64,000 bases of DNA from Paractinoplanes polyasparticus (GTDB lineage Bacteria > Actinomycetota > Actinomycetes > Mycobacteriales > Micromonosporaceae): contig NZ_JAHWFK010000040.1 in assembly GCF_019710575.1 (NCBI RefSeq), positions 124,001-188,000 on the forward strand. The letters are read 5' to 3'. The position numbers were made by a program, and so were the translations under genes. The first letter of the stretch is position 1; every line of letters begins with the position of its first letter. This document shows positions 42,845 to 52,304 of the stretch, in pieces. The notes beneath the pieces are model-generated. The model did no database searches, had not been told where the DNA came from, and saw only the letters and a program-made list of their open reading frames with translations.

Positions 42845-44130
42845 GTCGTCTCCAAGGGGATCCGGGCCTTCACCCGGTAGCCGCCGGTCAGGCGAGGACC
42901 GGCCTCGAGCGTCCCACCGTAGACCGCGAGCCGCTCCCGCAGGCCGATCAGCCCCCGTCCGCTGCCGGCGGTGTTGGCGCTCGCGCCGGAGCGGCCGCCG
43001 GTGTCGGTGACCTCGACCAGCAGATGGTCCCCGGCATAGTCGACGAGCACGCGGACGGACGCCCCGGCCGCGTGTCTGACGGTGTTCGTCAGCGCCTCCT
43101 GCACCAACCGGTAGACGGTCAGCTCGACGCCGGACGCCAGCTCCCCTCGCCGGCCGCGCTCGACGAGCTCGACCTCGACGCCCGAGTCGCGCATCCGCTG
43201 AATCAGCGCGTCCAGGCCGTCCAGCCCGGGTTGCGGCGCCAGGTCCGAGGCGAGGATGTCGCCGTCCATGGTGAGCAGGCCCATCACGTGGCGCAGCTCG
43301 GTCATCGCGGCCCGCCCGCCCGCCTCGACGGCCAGCAACGCCGCCCGGGCGTCGTCGGGGGTGGTGTCCATGACCTTGCGGGCCGCGCCGGCCTGGATCA
43401 CCATCACGCTGACGTTGTGGGTCACCACGTCGTGCAGCTCGCGGGCTATCCGGGCCCGTTCGAACTCGGTCGCCCGGCGCAGCGCCTCGATCTGCTCGTG
43501 CTCCATGGCCGCCATCCGGGCCCGGCCGTCGTCGGCGTGCTGCTTCCACCGCCGCAATCCCTCGGCCGCGACCGCGATCGGCAGCAGGATCATGAACGGC
43601 ACGGCGCTGTCGGAGACCGAGCTGGCGTCCGACTGCAGCCCCGCGTGCAGCAGCGCGGCCACCGGCAGACTGGCCAGGGCCGGGATTTTGTACGGGCTGA
43701 AGACGGCCGCGCTGTAGCCGGCGATCACACAGGCGAAGAAGGACAGTCGCAGCGCCGCCGGATTCTCGCTGACCATCACCCCCATCACCAGCACCACCCA
43801 CAGCACCGTCAGCGGATACCGGCGCCGGAACAGCAGCGGCAGCGCGACCAGCATCAGCAGGACCACCGTGTCGCCATTCCCCTCGTCCTCGACCGGCAGG
43901 AACGGCGGCCACACCGGGTCGGGCGGCAGCGGGGGCGCTCCGACGCGGGGATCGAACTCGATCCGGCGCGGGGCCGGCTGGTCGTTCTCGGCGCCGGCCT
44001 GGACCGCGACGAGGAAGAGCCCGAGCGCGATGAGCGCGTCGAACAGCTGCCCCCGGCGCGACAACGGCGGCAGCGGGCCGACCGGACGGGCCAGCGATCG
44101 CAACCCGGCCCGCAGCCTGGTGAGCATCAT
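42841..44130 (-). CDS. Histidine kinase (HisKA_3 type)
   Basis: 429 residues starting at one of two adjacent ATGs (44130 or 44127). Several membrane helices lie in residues 25-190, including LFDALIALGLFLVAVQAG, with a Pro-rich outside loop (APPLPPDPVWPPFLP). The dimerisation/phosphoacceptor segment ERARIARELHDVVTHNVSVM holds the His, followed by a GHKL ATPase with QEALTNTVRHAAG, VTDTGGRSG and GRGLIGLRERLAVYGG. The sensor part is within the membrane. Divergent from the ABC exporter at 44294, with a 163-nt shared control region. Confidence 0.9.
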   Translation of the reverse strand: MMLTRLRAGLRSLARPVGPLPPLSRRGQLFDALIALGLFLVAVQAGAENDQPAPRRIEFDPRVGAPPLPPDPVWPPFLPVEDEGNGDTVVLLMLVALPLLFRRRYPLTVLWVVLVMGVMVSENPAALRLSFFACVIAGYSAAVFSPYKIPALASLPVAALLHAGLQSDASSVSDSAVPFMILLPIAVAAEGLRRWKQHADDGRARMAAMEHEQIEALRRATEFERARIARELHDVVTHNVSVMVIQAGAARKVMDTTPDDARAALLAVEAGGRAAMTELRHVMGLLTMDGDILASDLAPQPGLDGLDALIQRMRDSGVEVELVERGRRGELASGVELTVYRLVQEALTNTVRHAAGASVRVLVDYAGDHLLVEVTDTGGRSGASANTAGSGRGLIGLRERLAVYGGTLEAGPRLTGGYRVKARIPLETT

Positions 44131-44293
44131 CGGTCGATTCTCGCCGCCGCGACGCGCCGATGGCATCCACCCGGACGACTACATCGCGAGGATGACGCCC
44201 GGCCCAAGATGCTTCCCGCTGCCGATGCGTCCGATCCGGACTCCTCCATAGCGTCAGCCCCGCCAGTTCACCACCGCGTGAGGAGACGGGGAC

Positions 44294-44986
44294 ATGACCG
44301 CACCACTGATCGAGCTGCACGAGGTGACACGCCGCTACGACGAGGGGCCGCCGGCGCTGAACGAGGTGTCGCTGAGCATCGCGCCCGGCGAGGCGGTAGC
44401 GATCCTGGGCCCGTCCGGCAGCGGCAAGTCGACGATGCTCAACCTGGTGGCCGGGCTGGACCGGCCCAGCGCGGGCACGGTCACCGTCGACGGGGTCCGG
44501 GTCGACCGGCTGGGCGAGGCGGCCTCGGCCCGGTACCGGCGGGCCCGCATCGGCCTGGTGTTCCAGTTCTTCAACCTGCTCGACGACCTGACCGTGGCCG
44601 ACAACGTCATGCTGCCGGCCCAGCTGGCCGGGATGGGCCGCGGCGCCGCCGAGCGCCGGGCGGCCGAACTGCTGGGCCGGCTCGGCGTCGACCGGCATGC
44701 CGCCGCCTATCCGGGGCGGCTTTCCGGCGGGGAACGGCAGCGGGTCGCCGTGGCCCGCGCGCTGATGAACAAGCCGGCGCTGTTGCTCGCCGACGAGCCG
44801 ACCGGGGCGCTCGACACCGCCTCCGGCGAGGACGTCATGCGGCTGCTGACCGAGCTGCACGCCGACGGCCAGACCGTCGTCCTGGTAACCCACGACCTGG
44901 AACTGGCCGAGAGGTGCGCGACCCGGACCGTCCAGCTCCGCGACGGCCGGGTCGCCACCGGCACCGCGATGGAGCTGCTCCGATGA
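44294..44986 (+). CDS. ABC transporter ATP-binding protein (MacB/LolD-like)
   Basis: 230 residues. Walker A GPSGSGKST, Q-loop VFQFFNLL, signature LSGGERQRVAVARAL, Walker B LLLADEPTGALD, H-loop VTHD. The LDDLTVADNVMLP segment fits the LolD/MacB group. It powers the FtsX-type permease encoded next, with an ATGA overlap. The start follows GAGGAGACGGGG. Confidence 0.92.
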   Translation: MTAPLIELHEVTRRYDEGPPALNEVSLSIAPGEAVAILGPSGSGKSTMLNLVAGLDRPSAGTVTVDGVRVDRLGEAASARYRRARIGLVFQFFNLLDDLTVADNVMLPAQLAGMGRGAAERRAAELLGRLGVDRHAAAYPGRLSGGERQRVAVARALMNKPALLLADEPTGALDTASGEDVMRLLTELHADGQTVVLVTHDLELAERCATRTVQLRDGRVATGTAMELLR

Positions 44987-47358
44987 GCGCGCTGACGCGG
45001 GTGGTCCGCTCGGGAGTGGGCCGCAAGCGCGTCCAGACCGTCGTGATCGGGCTGGTCGTGGCGATCGCGGTTACCTCGGCCGTCCTCGGCGGCTCGCTGA
45101 TGGCGGCCTCCCAGGGGCCGTTCGACCGGGCTTTCGGTCAGCAGCGGGGCGCGCACCTCACCGCCCAGTTCGACGCCGGCGCGGTCACAGAGGCCCAGCT
45201 GGCCGCGTCGGCCGGCGCCGCCGGGGTGGCCGCGTCGGCCGGGCCGTTCACCAGCGCGCAGGTCGAGCTGACCGACGAGATCGGCCACCCGGTGCCGCCG
45301 GTCACCGTCGTCGGGCGGGCCGACGCGGGCGGAGCGGTCGACCGGGTCGTCATGGTCGAGGGCCGGTGGGCCACCGGCCCGGGGGAGATCGTGCTGGCCT
45401 CGGGCGACCGTCTGCGGTTCGGGCCGGAGGTGGTCGGCCGGCAGTGGAAGGTCAACGGCGCGCCGGTGACCGTCGTCGGGATCGCCCGGTCGGCCAGCGA
45501 CACGGCCGGCGCCTGGGCCACCCCGGCCCAGCTCGCCTCGTGGGCCGGCGACGGTCCCCGTACGTACCAGATGCTCTACCGCTTCTCGGCGGCCGACTCG
45601 GCTGAGGAGGTCGGCACCGGCAAGACCGCCGTCGAGGCGAGCGTCCCGGCGGGCGCGCTCACCGGCGCCGTGTCCTGGCTGGACGTCCGCCGGGAGGCGA
45701 TCAGCGACACCATCCTGCTGGTGCCGTTCCTCATCGCGTTCGGCCTGCTGGGCGTGGTGATGGCGGTGTTGATCATCGGCAACGTGATCGCCGGGGCGGT
45801 CTCGACCTCGACCCGCCGGATCGGCATCCTCAAGGCGCTCGGCTTCACGCCGGCCCAGGTCACCCGGGCGTACGTGGCGCAGGCGCTCATCCCGGCCACG
45901 GTCGGCGCGGTGCTCGGGGTGGTCGCCGGCAACCTGCTGACGGTCCCGATCCTCGCCCAGACCAACCAGCTTTACGGTACGAGTGACAACGGTGTCTCCC
46001 TCGGGGTCGACGCGCTCGTGTTCGGCGGCGCCCTGGCCGTCGTGGCGCTGACCGCGCTGGCCGCCGCCGCTCGGGCCGGCCGGTTGCGCAGCGTCGACGC
46101 GCTGGCCGTCGGGCGCACCCCGCGCCCGGGCCGCGGTCGCTGGGCGACCCGGTTGACCAGCCGGCTGCCGCTCCCGCGGCCGGTGACGCTCGGCCTGGCC
46201 CACCCCTTCGCCCGTCCGGTCCGCGCGGTCAGCATCATCGCCGCCATCGCGTTCGGCGCCGCCGCGGTCACGTTCGCGATCGGGCTCGGCACGTCGCTGA
46301 ACCGGGTGCAGGAGGTCGAGGACATCGCCGACGTCCAGGTCAACGCGCTGCACGAGAGGGGACCGGGCGAGGCGGGACCGGGCGGACCGGGACCGAACGG
46401 ACCGGGGCCGGGCGGCCCGCGCGAGCCGGAGCCGTTCAACGACCCGGCCGCGATCGAGAAGGTGATCGCCGCCCAGGCCGGCACGGCCGGGTACATGGGC
46501 GTGGCCCGCGGCGAGATCACGGCGGCCGGGATCACCGGCGAGCTCGAGTCGGTCGCCGTCACCGGGCCCGATTCGGCGCGGTACTACCGGATGGTGTCGG
46601 GCCAGTGGCTGACCGGCCCGGGGCAGATCATCGTGTCGACCCCCTTCCTGACCGCGGCCGGCAAGCAGGTCGGCGACAGCATCGCGCTGACGAGCAACGG
46701 CGTCAGGCTCACGGCCACGATCGTCGGCGAGGTGTTCAACACCGACAACGACGGCCTGCAGGTGGTCACCGACATGGCGACGCTGCGCGCGGCCGAGCCC
46801 GAGCTGGCGCCGTCGATGTACTACGTCTCCGTCCGATCCGGCACCGACGTCGAGGGATACACCCAGGCCCTGAAGACGGCCCTGGAACCGGCCGGCGCGG
46901 CAGCCGACAGCCTCAGCCGAGAACCCGACGAGATGGTCGTCGTCGTCAACGTGCTGACCGGTCTGCTCAGCCTCATGCTGATCGTCGTCGCCGGCCTGGG
47001 CGTGATGAACACGGTCGTGCTCGAGACCCGCGAACGCGTCCACGACCTGGGCGTGCACAAGGCGCTCGGGATGACCCCGCGGCAGACCACGGCCATGGTG
47101 ATCGCCTCGGTCGTGGTCACCGGCCTGATCGGCGGCGCGGCCGGCACGGCGTTCGGGGTACTGCTGCAACGCACGGTCATCACGGAGATGGCGGGCAGCG
47201 TGGGCTTCCGCCTGCCGAGTTCGGTCCTCGACGCGTACGGCTCGGGGGAACTGCTGTTGCTCGGCCTGGCCGGCCTGGTCATCGCGGTGGCGGGTGCGCT
47301 GCTGCCGGCCGGTTGGGCAGCCAAGACCCGGGTGGCGGTGGCGCTGCGCACCGAGTGA
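44983..47358 (+). CDS. ABC transporter permease with two FtsX domains
   Basis: 791 residues. Membrane helix near the N-terminus (VQTVVIGLVVAIAVTSAVLGG), a MacB-like periplasm-type domain, three helices with GNVIAGAVSTSTRRIGILKALGFTPAQVTRAYVA (FtsX core), a second N-helix (VRAVSIIAAIAFGAAAVTFAIG), a second outside domain and a second FtsX core (MNTVVLETRERVHDLGVHKALGM). The second outside domain contains a Gly/Pro-rich insert at about residues 460-485. Function is probably export of, or resistance to, a lipid or peptide. Its last codons seed a tandem repeat. Confidence 0.88.
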   Translation: MSALTRVVRSGVGRKRVQTVVIGLVVAIAVTSAVLGGSLMAASQGPFDRAFGQQRGAHLTAQFDAGAVTEAQLAASAGAAGVAASAGPFTSAQVELTDEIGHPVPPVTVVGRADAGGAVDRVVMVEGRWATGPGEIVLASGDRLRFGPEVVGRQWKVNGAPVTVVGIARSASDTAGAWATPAQLASWAGDGPRTYQMLYRFSAADSAEEVGTGKTAVEASVPAGALTGAVSWLDVRREAISDTILLVPFLIAFGLLGVVMAVLIIGNVIAGAVSTSTRRIGILKALGFTPAQVTRAYVAQALIPATVGAVLGVVAGNLLTVPILAQTNQLYGTSDNGVSLGVDALVFGGALAVVALTALAAAARAGRLRSVDALAVGRTPRPGRGRWATRLTSRLPLPRPVTLGLAHPFARPVRAVSIIAAIAFGAAAVTFAIGLGTSLNRVQEVEDIADVQVNALHERGPGEAGPGGPGPNGPGPGGPREPEPFNDPAAIEKVIAAQAGTAGYMGVARGEITAAGITGELESVAVTGPDSARYYRMVSGQWLTGPGQIIVSTPFLTAAGKQVGDSIALTSNGVRLTATIVGEVFNTDNDGLQVVTDMATLRAAEPELAPSMYYVSVRSGTDVEGYTQALKTALEPAGAAADSLSREPDEMVVVVNVLTGLLSLMLIVVAGLGVMNTVVLETRERVHDLGVHKALGMTPRQTTAMVIASVVVTGLIGGAAGTAFGVLLQRTVITEMAGSVGFRLPSSVLDAYGSGELLLLGLAGLVIAVAGALLPAGWAAKTRVAVALRTE

Positions 47359-47480
47359 CGGCGGCCGGGACCCGGGTGCCGGTGGCGCTGTCGCACGGAG
47401 TGACGGCGGCCGGGACCCGGGTGCCGGTGGCGCTGTCGGATCGAGTGACGGCGGCTGTGACCCGGGTCGCGGTGAGGGGC
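47313..47480 (+). repeat. 45-nt tandem repeat grown from the 3' end of the permease gene
   Basis: Units begin at 47355, 47400 and 47445 (last one partial); a related but diverged unit forms the final codons of the permease. Units 1 and 2 match at all but a few bases at their ends. The period is 45 nt, so each unit keeps the frame and would read VTAAGTRVPVALSHG-like if translated, but each lies after the stop. Confidence 0.75.
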
Positions 47481-47543
47481 TGTGGGCCGTGCGGTGGCAC
47501 TAGAGTCGCGTTCGACCGTGTGCCGGCGCCTTCGGGGGAGCGG

Positions 47544-48152
47544 ATGATTGACTGGGCCGGATTCCTCGCCGCGGCCGTGCTCGTGTCTCTCATACCGGGC
47601 GCCAACCAGTTGCTCGGGTTGAGCAACGCGGTCCGGTACGGCCCGGCGCGGGCGCTGGCCGGCGTGGCGGGGCGGCTGGCCGCGTTCGTCGTGCTGATCG
47701 CACTGGTGGTGGCCGGTCTGGGCGCGGTGCTGGCCGCCTCCGCCACCGCCCTCGAGGTGATCAAATGGGTCGGCGTGCTGTATCTCGTCTGGCTGGGAGT
47801 CACCAGCCTGCGCAGCGCCGCCCGCGGTCCCGGCCCGTCCCACGTCGAAGGGGCGGGCGGCGGCGTCCGCTCGATCGTCGTCCGCGAGTTCGTGGTCGCG
47901 ATCAGCAACCCCAAGGCCCTGCTGCTGTTCGCCGCGCTGCTTCCGCAGTTCGCCACCGAGGGCGCCCAGATCGCCGCGCTCGGCCTCGCGTACCTGGTGG
48001 TGGAGCTGCTGATCGGCCTGCTCTACATCGCCGCGGGCGCTCGGCTCGGCGCCACCGGCATCCCGGGCCGCACCCAGCGCCGGGTCGACCTCGGCGCCGG
48101 CATCGTCTTCCTCGGTCTGGCCGGGCTGCTCGCCGCCGACGACCTGAGGTAG
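47544..48152 (+). CDS. LysE/RhtB family exporter
   Basis: 202 residues with about six membrane helices. The family start is seen in LVSLIPGANQLLGLSNAVRYGPARALAGVAG, with GLGAVLAASATALEVIKWVGVLYLVWLG in the middle and AISNPKALLLFAALLPQF. It exports amino acids or related small molecules. Start ATG after GGGGGAG. It lies just after the tandem repeat. Confidence 0.88.
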   Translation: MIDWAGFLAAAVLVSLIPGANQLLGLSNAVRYGPARALAGVAGRLAAFVVLIALVVAGLGAVLAASATALEVIKWVGVLYLVWLGVTSLRSAARGPGPSHVEGAGGGVRSIVVREFVVAISNPKALLLFAALLPQFATEGAQIAALGLAYLVVELLIGLLYIAAGARLGATGIPGRTQRRVDLGAGIVFLGLAGLLAADDLR

Positions 48153-48193
48153 TTCATTCGCGAGCCTGTTCGACGTTGCGGGTGTCGCTGCCC

Positions 48194-49390
48194 TCAGCGT
48201 CGAAGACGGAGGAGGACGGCCAGCAGGGCCAGTGCGGCTGCGGCGGCGTACATGGGGGCGGTCAGGCCGTAGGCGCTGGCCAGCACTCCACCGGCCAGAG
48301 CGGCCAGTGCGGTTACGCCGGTGCCGGCTATGCGGAAGACGCTGGTGACCCGGCCCATCAGTTCGTCGGGGGTGGCTTCCTGGCGGGCCGACATGAGCGC
48401 GACGGCGCCGATGCCGCTGGCTGCTCCGAAGAGGGCGAGCATGGCTGCGGTGATCCACACGTTGCCGGCGAGGGCGATGCCGGCCCAGGCGGCGGCCTGG
48501 CCCGCGCAGGACAGGGCGAGCGCGTGCCAGTGGGTGAGGCGCCGGGTGAGTGGTTCCACCCACCACTCGGCGGCCAGGGCGCCGGCCGCGCTGGCTGCGA
48601 TGAGGATGCCGTACCAGGCCGCGGGCACGGCGAGGACGTCGGTCGCGTAGAGGACGAAGGTGGCGAACGCGCAGACGAAGGCGCTGTTGTTGATGCAGGC
48701 GGCGACGATCAGCAGCCGTACGTCGCGGTGGCCGGTGACGAAGTGGAGGCCCTCGCGGATGTCGGCCGCGATGCTGGTGCGGGGACGCTGCACGTGGAGT
48801 TCGGGGAGCTTGCGTACGAAAAACGCGGAAGCCAGGAAGGTGATCGCGTCGGCCGCGAAGGGCAGGCTGCGGCCGAGGGCGAAACCGACGGAGCCGAGGG
48901 CGGGGCCGGCGAAGCTGCGGCCGATGGTGTCGTAGGCGGCGAACCGGCCGTTGACATGGGTCAGGACGGACTTGTCGCGGCCCACCAGAGCGGGGATGGC
49001 GCCCTGCGCGGCCGCGTCGAACAGGCAGGTGCCGATGCCGATGGCCAGCACGGCGACGACCAGCGTTCCGATGGTGGCGTGGCCGGTGAGCAGAAGCACG
49101 ACCAGGGCGAACAGGATCGCGGCGCGGGCCACGTCGGCGACGATCATGGTGCGGCGGCGGGACCAACGGTCGGCCAGCGCACCGGCCGGCAGGCCGAACA
49201 GCAGCCACGGCAGCAGCACCGTCGCCGACACGACCGAGAGGGTGAACGGGTCATTGGTCAGGGACGCGGCCAGCAGCGGCACGGCGACGATGAGAGCGCC
49301 GTCGCCCGTGACCGAGACGGCCTTGGCGGCCAGCAGGGGAGCGGCACGCCGGAGGCCGGCGTGCCGCTCGGACACCTGATCGGTGCTCAC
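48194..49390 (-). CDS. MFS transporter (drug-efflux type)
   Basis: 398 residues from a GTG, ~12 membrane helices. The intra-loop motif GALADRWSRRRTMIVADVARA is the conserved MFS motif A. GRSFAGPALGSVGFALGRSLPF and MSARQEATPDELMGRVTSVFRI resemble the tetronasin/macrolide-type MFS efflux group. It lies 14 nt downstream of the DUF397 gene in the same direction, so they are probably co-transcribed. Confidence 0.85.
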   Translation of the reverse strand: MSTDQVSERHAGLRRAAPLLAAKAVSVTGDGALIVAVPLLAASLTNDPFTLSVVSATVLLPWLLFGLPAGALADRWSRRRTMIVADVARAAILFALVVLLLTGHATIGTLVVAVLAIGIGTCLFDAAAQGAIPALVGRDKSVLTHVNGRFAAYDTIGRSFAGPALGSVGFALGRSLPFAADAITFLASAFFVRKLPELHVQRPRTSIAADIREGLHFVTGHRDVRLLIVAACINNSAFVCAFATFVLYATDVLAVPAAWYGILIAASAAGALAAEWWVEPLTRRLTHWHALALSCAGQAAAWAGIALAGNVWITAAMLALFGAASGIGAVALMSARQEATPDELMGRVTSVFRIAGTGVTALAALAGGVLASAYGLTAPMYAAAAALALLAVLLRLRR

Positions 49391-49404
49391 GCGTACAAAC
49401 GCTG

Positions 49405-49617
49405 TCAGGCGACGGGGCGCTGGATCTCGCCGTCCTTCACGCCGGCGGCGAAAGCGTCCCACTCGGCCTCGGTGAACGACAGGATCGGGCCGTCCGCGTT
49501 CTTGGAGTCGCGGACACCGACACCGCCGGGCACGAACGCGACCTCGACGCAGTTCTCGTCCCAGCTGCGTACGCTCTTGATCCAGGTGGCGTCGGTGAAG
49601 TCGAGACCCTTGTCCAT
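49405..49617 (-). CDS. DUF397 protein
   Basis: 70 residues: LDFTDATWIKSVRSWDENCV, VAFVPGGVGVRDSKN, LSFTEAEWDAFAAGVKDGEI. This is the full DUF397 pattern (W-x-K-S-S, N-C-V-E-V, V-x-V-R-D-S-K, F-x-x-x-E-W-x-x-F). GGGAGGAA is upstream. Family members normally pair with an adjacent XRE-type HTH protein; none is next to it here, so the partner is elsewhere or lost. Confidence 0.88.
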   Translation of the reverse strand: MDKGLDFTDATWIKSVRSWDENCVEVAFVPGGVGVRDSKNADGPILSFTEAEWDAFAAGVKDGEIQRPVA

Positions 49618-49721
49618 GGAGTTCCTCCCGTGATCGATGCGCCTCCCGGTGGAGGGCACTGAAAGGCAACCTAGGGCGGATTCCGTCGGGCATCTACGAC
49701 GCAGGCGCGTGCGAGTTCGGG

Positions 49722-50378
49722 TCAGGCGCGCGGTTGGACCAGGCCGTTGTCGTACGCGAAAATCACTGCCTGGATCCGGTCGCGGGCGCCGATTTTGGCC
49801 AGCACCCGGCCGACGTGTTTCTTGACGGTTGACTCGGTGAGGGTGAAGCGTTCGGCGATCTCGGTGTTGGTGGCGCCCTGGCCGATCGCCTCGAGGACCT
49901 CGCGCTCGCGTTCGCTCAGCGTGGCCAGCAGGGGGTCCACGTGTGCGGCCGGGGCGGAATCCTGCAGGTAGGCGTTCATCAGCTTGCGGGTCAGGCTGGG
50001 CGCCACCACCGAGTCCCCGCTGGCGACGGCCCGGATGCCGGCGATCAGCTCCTCCGGGCGGGCGTCCTTGAGCAGGAAGCCGCTGGCCCCGGCGCGCAGG
50101 CCGGTGTACACGTACTCGTCCAGGTCGAACGTGGTCAGGATCAGCACGTGGGTGCGGGAGCCGGCCGCGGTGATCCGGCGGGTGGCCTCGATGCCGTCCA
50201 TGCCGGGCATGCGTACGTCCATCAGCACCACGTCGGGGCGGGCCTGCTCGACCATCCGGACCGCCTCGGCGCCGGCCGAGGCCTCGCCGACCACGGTCAT
50301 GCCGGGCGTGCCGTCGAGCAGCATCTTGAAACCCAGGCGCTGCAACGGCTGGTCGTCGGCGATCAGCACGGTTGTCAT
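49722..50378 (-). CDS. NarL/FixJ-type response regulator
   Basis: 218 residues. Receiver domain with DDQ, VVLMDVRMPGMDG (Asp about residue 54), LTTFDLDEYVYTGLRAGASGF, LLKD; LuxR-type HTH with LSEREREVLEAIGQGATNTE and LTESTVKKHVGRVLAKIGARDR. Overlaps its kinase gene by 4 nt. Part of a four-gene minus-strand operon (ATPase, permease, kinase, regulator) with the order opposite in function to the first TCS/ABC set. Confidence 0.9.
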   Translation of the reverse strand: MTTVLIADDQPLQRLGFKMLLDGTPGMTVVGEASAGAEAVRMVEQARPDVVLMDVRMPGMDGIEATRRITAAGSRTHVLILTTFDLDEYVYTGLRAGASGFLLKDARPEELIAGIRAVASGDSVVAPSLTRKLMNAYLQDSAPAAHVDPLLATLSEREREVLEAIGQGATNTEIAERFTLTESTVKKHVGRVLAKIGARDRIQAVIFAYDNGLVQPRA

Positions 50379-51529
50379 GAGGGCTCCTTGAGGACGACGT
50401 CGACCAGCCAGCCTCGCTCGGCCGGCCCGGCCGTGACCACACCGCCGTACATGGCGGCTCTTTCCCGCATGCCGACCAGGCCGTGGCTGGGGGCGGCGGG
50501 GGCGCCGCGGCCGTTGTCGCGGACGCGGACCCGTACCTCTCCGTCGGAGGCGGCGAGGGTGACCTGCGCGGTCGCGCCGGGCCCCGCGTGTTTGAGGGTG
50601 TTGGTCAGCGCTTCCTGGACTATGCGATAGACCGCGAGTTGCACGCCGCGGCCGAGGGTCTGCAGCTCGCCCGAGGTCGAGTAGCTGACCGGCAACCCGG
50701 CCGCCCGCACGCTCGGCAGCAGCCGGTCGAGGTCGTCGATGCCGGGCTGCGGGCTCAGCTGCGGATCGGAGTCCTGGTCGCGCAGCACGCCCAGCACCCG
50801 CCGCAGCTCGGCCAGCGCCTGCCGGCCGGTGGTCCCGATCAGCTGCAGCGGTTCGGCGGTCTTCTCGGCCCGCGAGGTCGCCAGCGCGGCGGCGCCGTCG
50901 GCCAGGCCCACGATCACCGACACGTGGTGGCCGACGATGTCGTGCATCTCGCGGGCCACCCGGGCCCTCTCCTCGGCCACGGCCAGGCGGGCCCGCGTGT
51001 CCCGTTCGACTTCCAGGCGGTCGGCGCGGTCCTCCAGAGCGATGAGGTACGCCCGCCGGGTGCGCACCGCGACGCCGGACGCGACCGCGCCCATCGTCGT
51101 GCCGAGCAGCAGGAACAGCGTGACGGTGCGGTTCTGGGGGACCGGATTCAGCCAGTAGATCTCGCTGATCGACAGCACCACCGTGATTCCGGAGGCCCAG
51201 GCCATGGCCCGCCACGAACCGCGGGAGGCCACCCCGAACAGCATCACGAGCAGGATCACCCCGGCCCCGACGGCGACGTCCAGCGAGGCCTGGGCCAGCT
51301 CGATGGCCGCGGTGACCAGGAACGCCGGGAACGGGTGCCGCCGCCGCCAGTACAGCGGCGGCAGCAGCACCAGGGTCGCGATGGTGGCCGACAGCGGCTT
51401 CTCGATCAGGTTGGGAATGCTGAAGAGCACGATCGGGACGGCCACCAGCGTGTCCATGACCCACGGGTGGCGCCGGTCGAAGGCGCGCAGCCGCGCCTGC
51501 CGGTCCACCAGCCATCCCTGCGCGCTCAT
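50375..51529 (-). CDS. Histidine kinase (HisKA_3 type)
   Basis: 384 residues, with five or six membrane helices in residues 22-150 and no large sensor domain. The phosphoacceptor His lies in ERARVAREMHDIVGHHVSVI. The ATPase has QEALTNTLKHAGPG, VRDNGRGAP, GLVGMRERAAMYGG. A short coiled segment (EDRADRLEVERDTRARLAVAEE) joins the two parts. It lies 25 nt after the permease gene, so it likely responds to, or guards against, whatever the ABC exporter handles. Confidence 0.9.
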   Translation of the reverse strand: MSAQGWLVDRQARLRAFDRRHPWVMDTLVAVPIVLFSIPNLIEKPLSATIATLVLLPPLYWRRRHPFPAFLVTAAIELAQASLDVAVGAGVILLVMLFGVASRGSWRAMAWASGITVVLSISEIYWLNPVPQNRTVTLFLLLGTTMGAVASGVAVRTRRAYLIALEDRADRLEVERDTRARLAVAEERARVAREMHDIVGHHVSVIVGLADGAAALATSRAEKTAEPLQLIGTTGRQALAELRRVLGVLRDQDSDPQLSPQPGIDDLDRLLPSVRAAGLPVSYSTSGELQTLGRGVQLAVYRIVQEALTNTLKHAGPGATAQVTLAASDGEVRVRVRDNGRGAPAAPSHGLVGMRERAAMYGGVVTAGPAERGWLVDVVLKEPS

Positions 51530-51554
51530 CAGCCGATTCTCCTCGTACGAGCCG

Positions 51555-52304
51555 TCAGGCGTCGGTCTTCTTGAGCCGGTACGCCGCCGCGACCAGGGTC
51601 ACGATGACATAGCCGGCGAAGACCGCGAGACCGGTCCACGGGGCCAGGGCGCCCTCGGACTGGGTCAGGGCCATCACGGCGCTGCCCGCGTTGCTCGGCA
51701 GGTAGGGGGTGATCGCCTCGGAGACAGCGTTCGGCAGCAGCGCGGCCAGGCCGGGCACGATCAGCAGCAGGCCGGCCAGGATAGCGATGGCCCCGGCGCT
51801 GGAGCGTACGAGCATGCCCAGGGCGACGCCGAGCACCGCGACCAGGCCCAGGTAGATCCCGGCCCCGAACAGGGCCCGCAGCACGCCGTCGTCGCCCAGA
51901 GCCAGGCTGCCGACCTTGTCGTTGAGCACCGCCGAGCCCACCGCGAAGGCGGCGAAGGCGCCCGCGGTCATCACGACGACGGCGACGAGACCGGCCACGA
52001 GGCTCTTCGACCACAGCACCGGCAGCCGGCGCGGCACCGCGGCCAGGGTGGCCCGGATCATCCCGGTGGTGTACTCGCTCGCCCCCAGCAGGGCCCCGAG
52101 CACACCGACCGCGAGGGCGGCCAGGGTGCTGCCGGACAGGGCCAGGTCGACGGCCGACAGGTTGTCGCCCGCGAAGGAGGCCGAGGCGATCGCGCCGAAC
52201 GCGATCAGCAGGACGACCGAGATGCCGGTGGTGACCCAGGTCGAGCGCAGGGAGGAGAACTTGGTCCATTCGGCGGCGACGACGCCACCAGCGGTGATCT
52301 TCAT
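51555..52304 (-). CDS. ABC-2 type permease
   Basis: 249 residues, six membrane helices. AAEWTKFSSLRSTWVTTGISV is the usual actinobacterial ABC-2 N-terminus. Helices such as LAALAVGVLGALLGASEYTTGMIRATLAAVPRR follow. It pairs with the ATPase encoded upstream (4-nt overlap). The set probably exports an antibiotic or envelope component. Confidence 0.88.
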   Translation of the reverse strand: MKITAGGVVAAEWTKFSSLRSTWVTTGISVVLLIAFGAIASASFAGDNLSAVDLALSGSTLAALAVGVLGALLGASEYTTGMIRATLAAVPRRLPVLWSKSLVAGLVAVVVMTAGAFAAFAVGSAVLNDKVGSLALGDDGVLRALFGAGIYLGLVAVLGVALGMLVRSSAGAIAILAGLLLIVPGLAALLPNAVSEAITPYLPSNAGSAVMALTQSEGALAPWTGLAVFAGYVIVTLVAAAYRLKKTDA

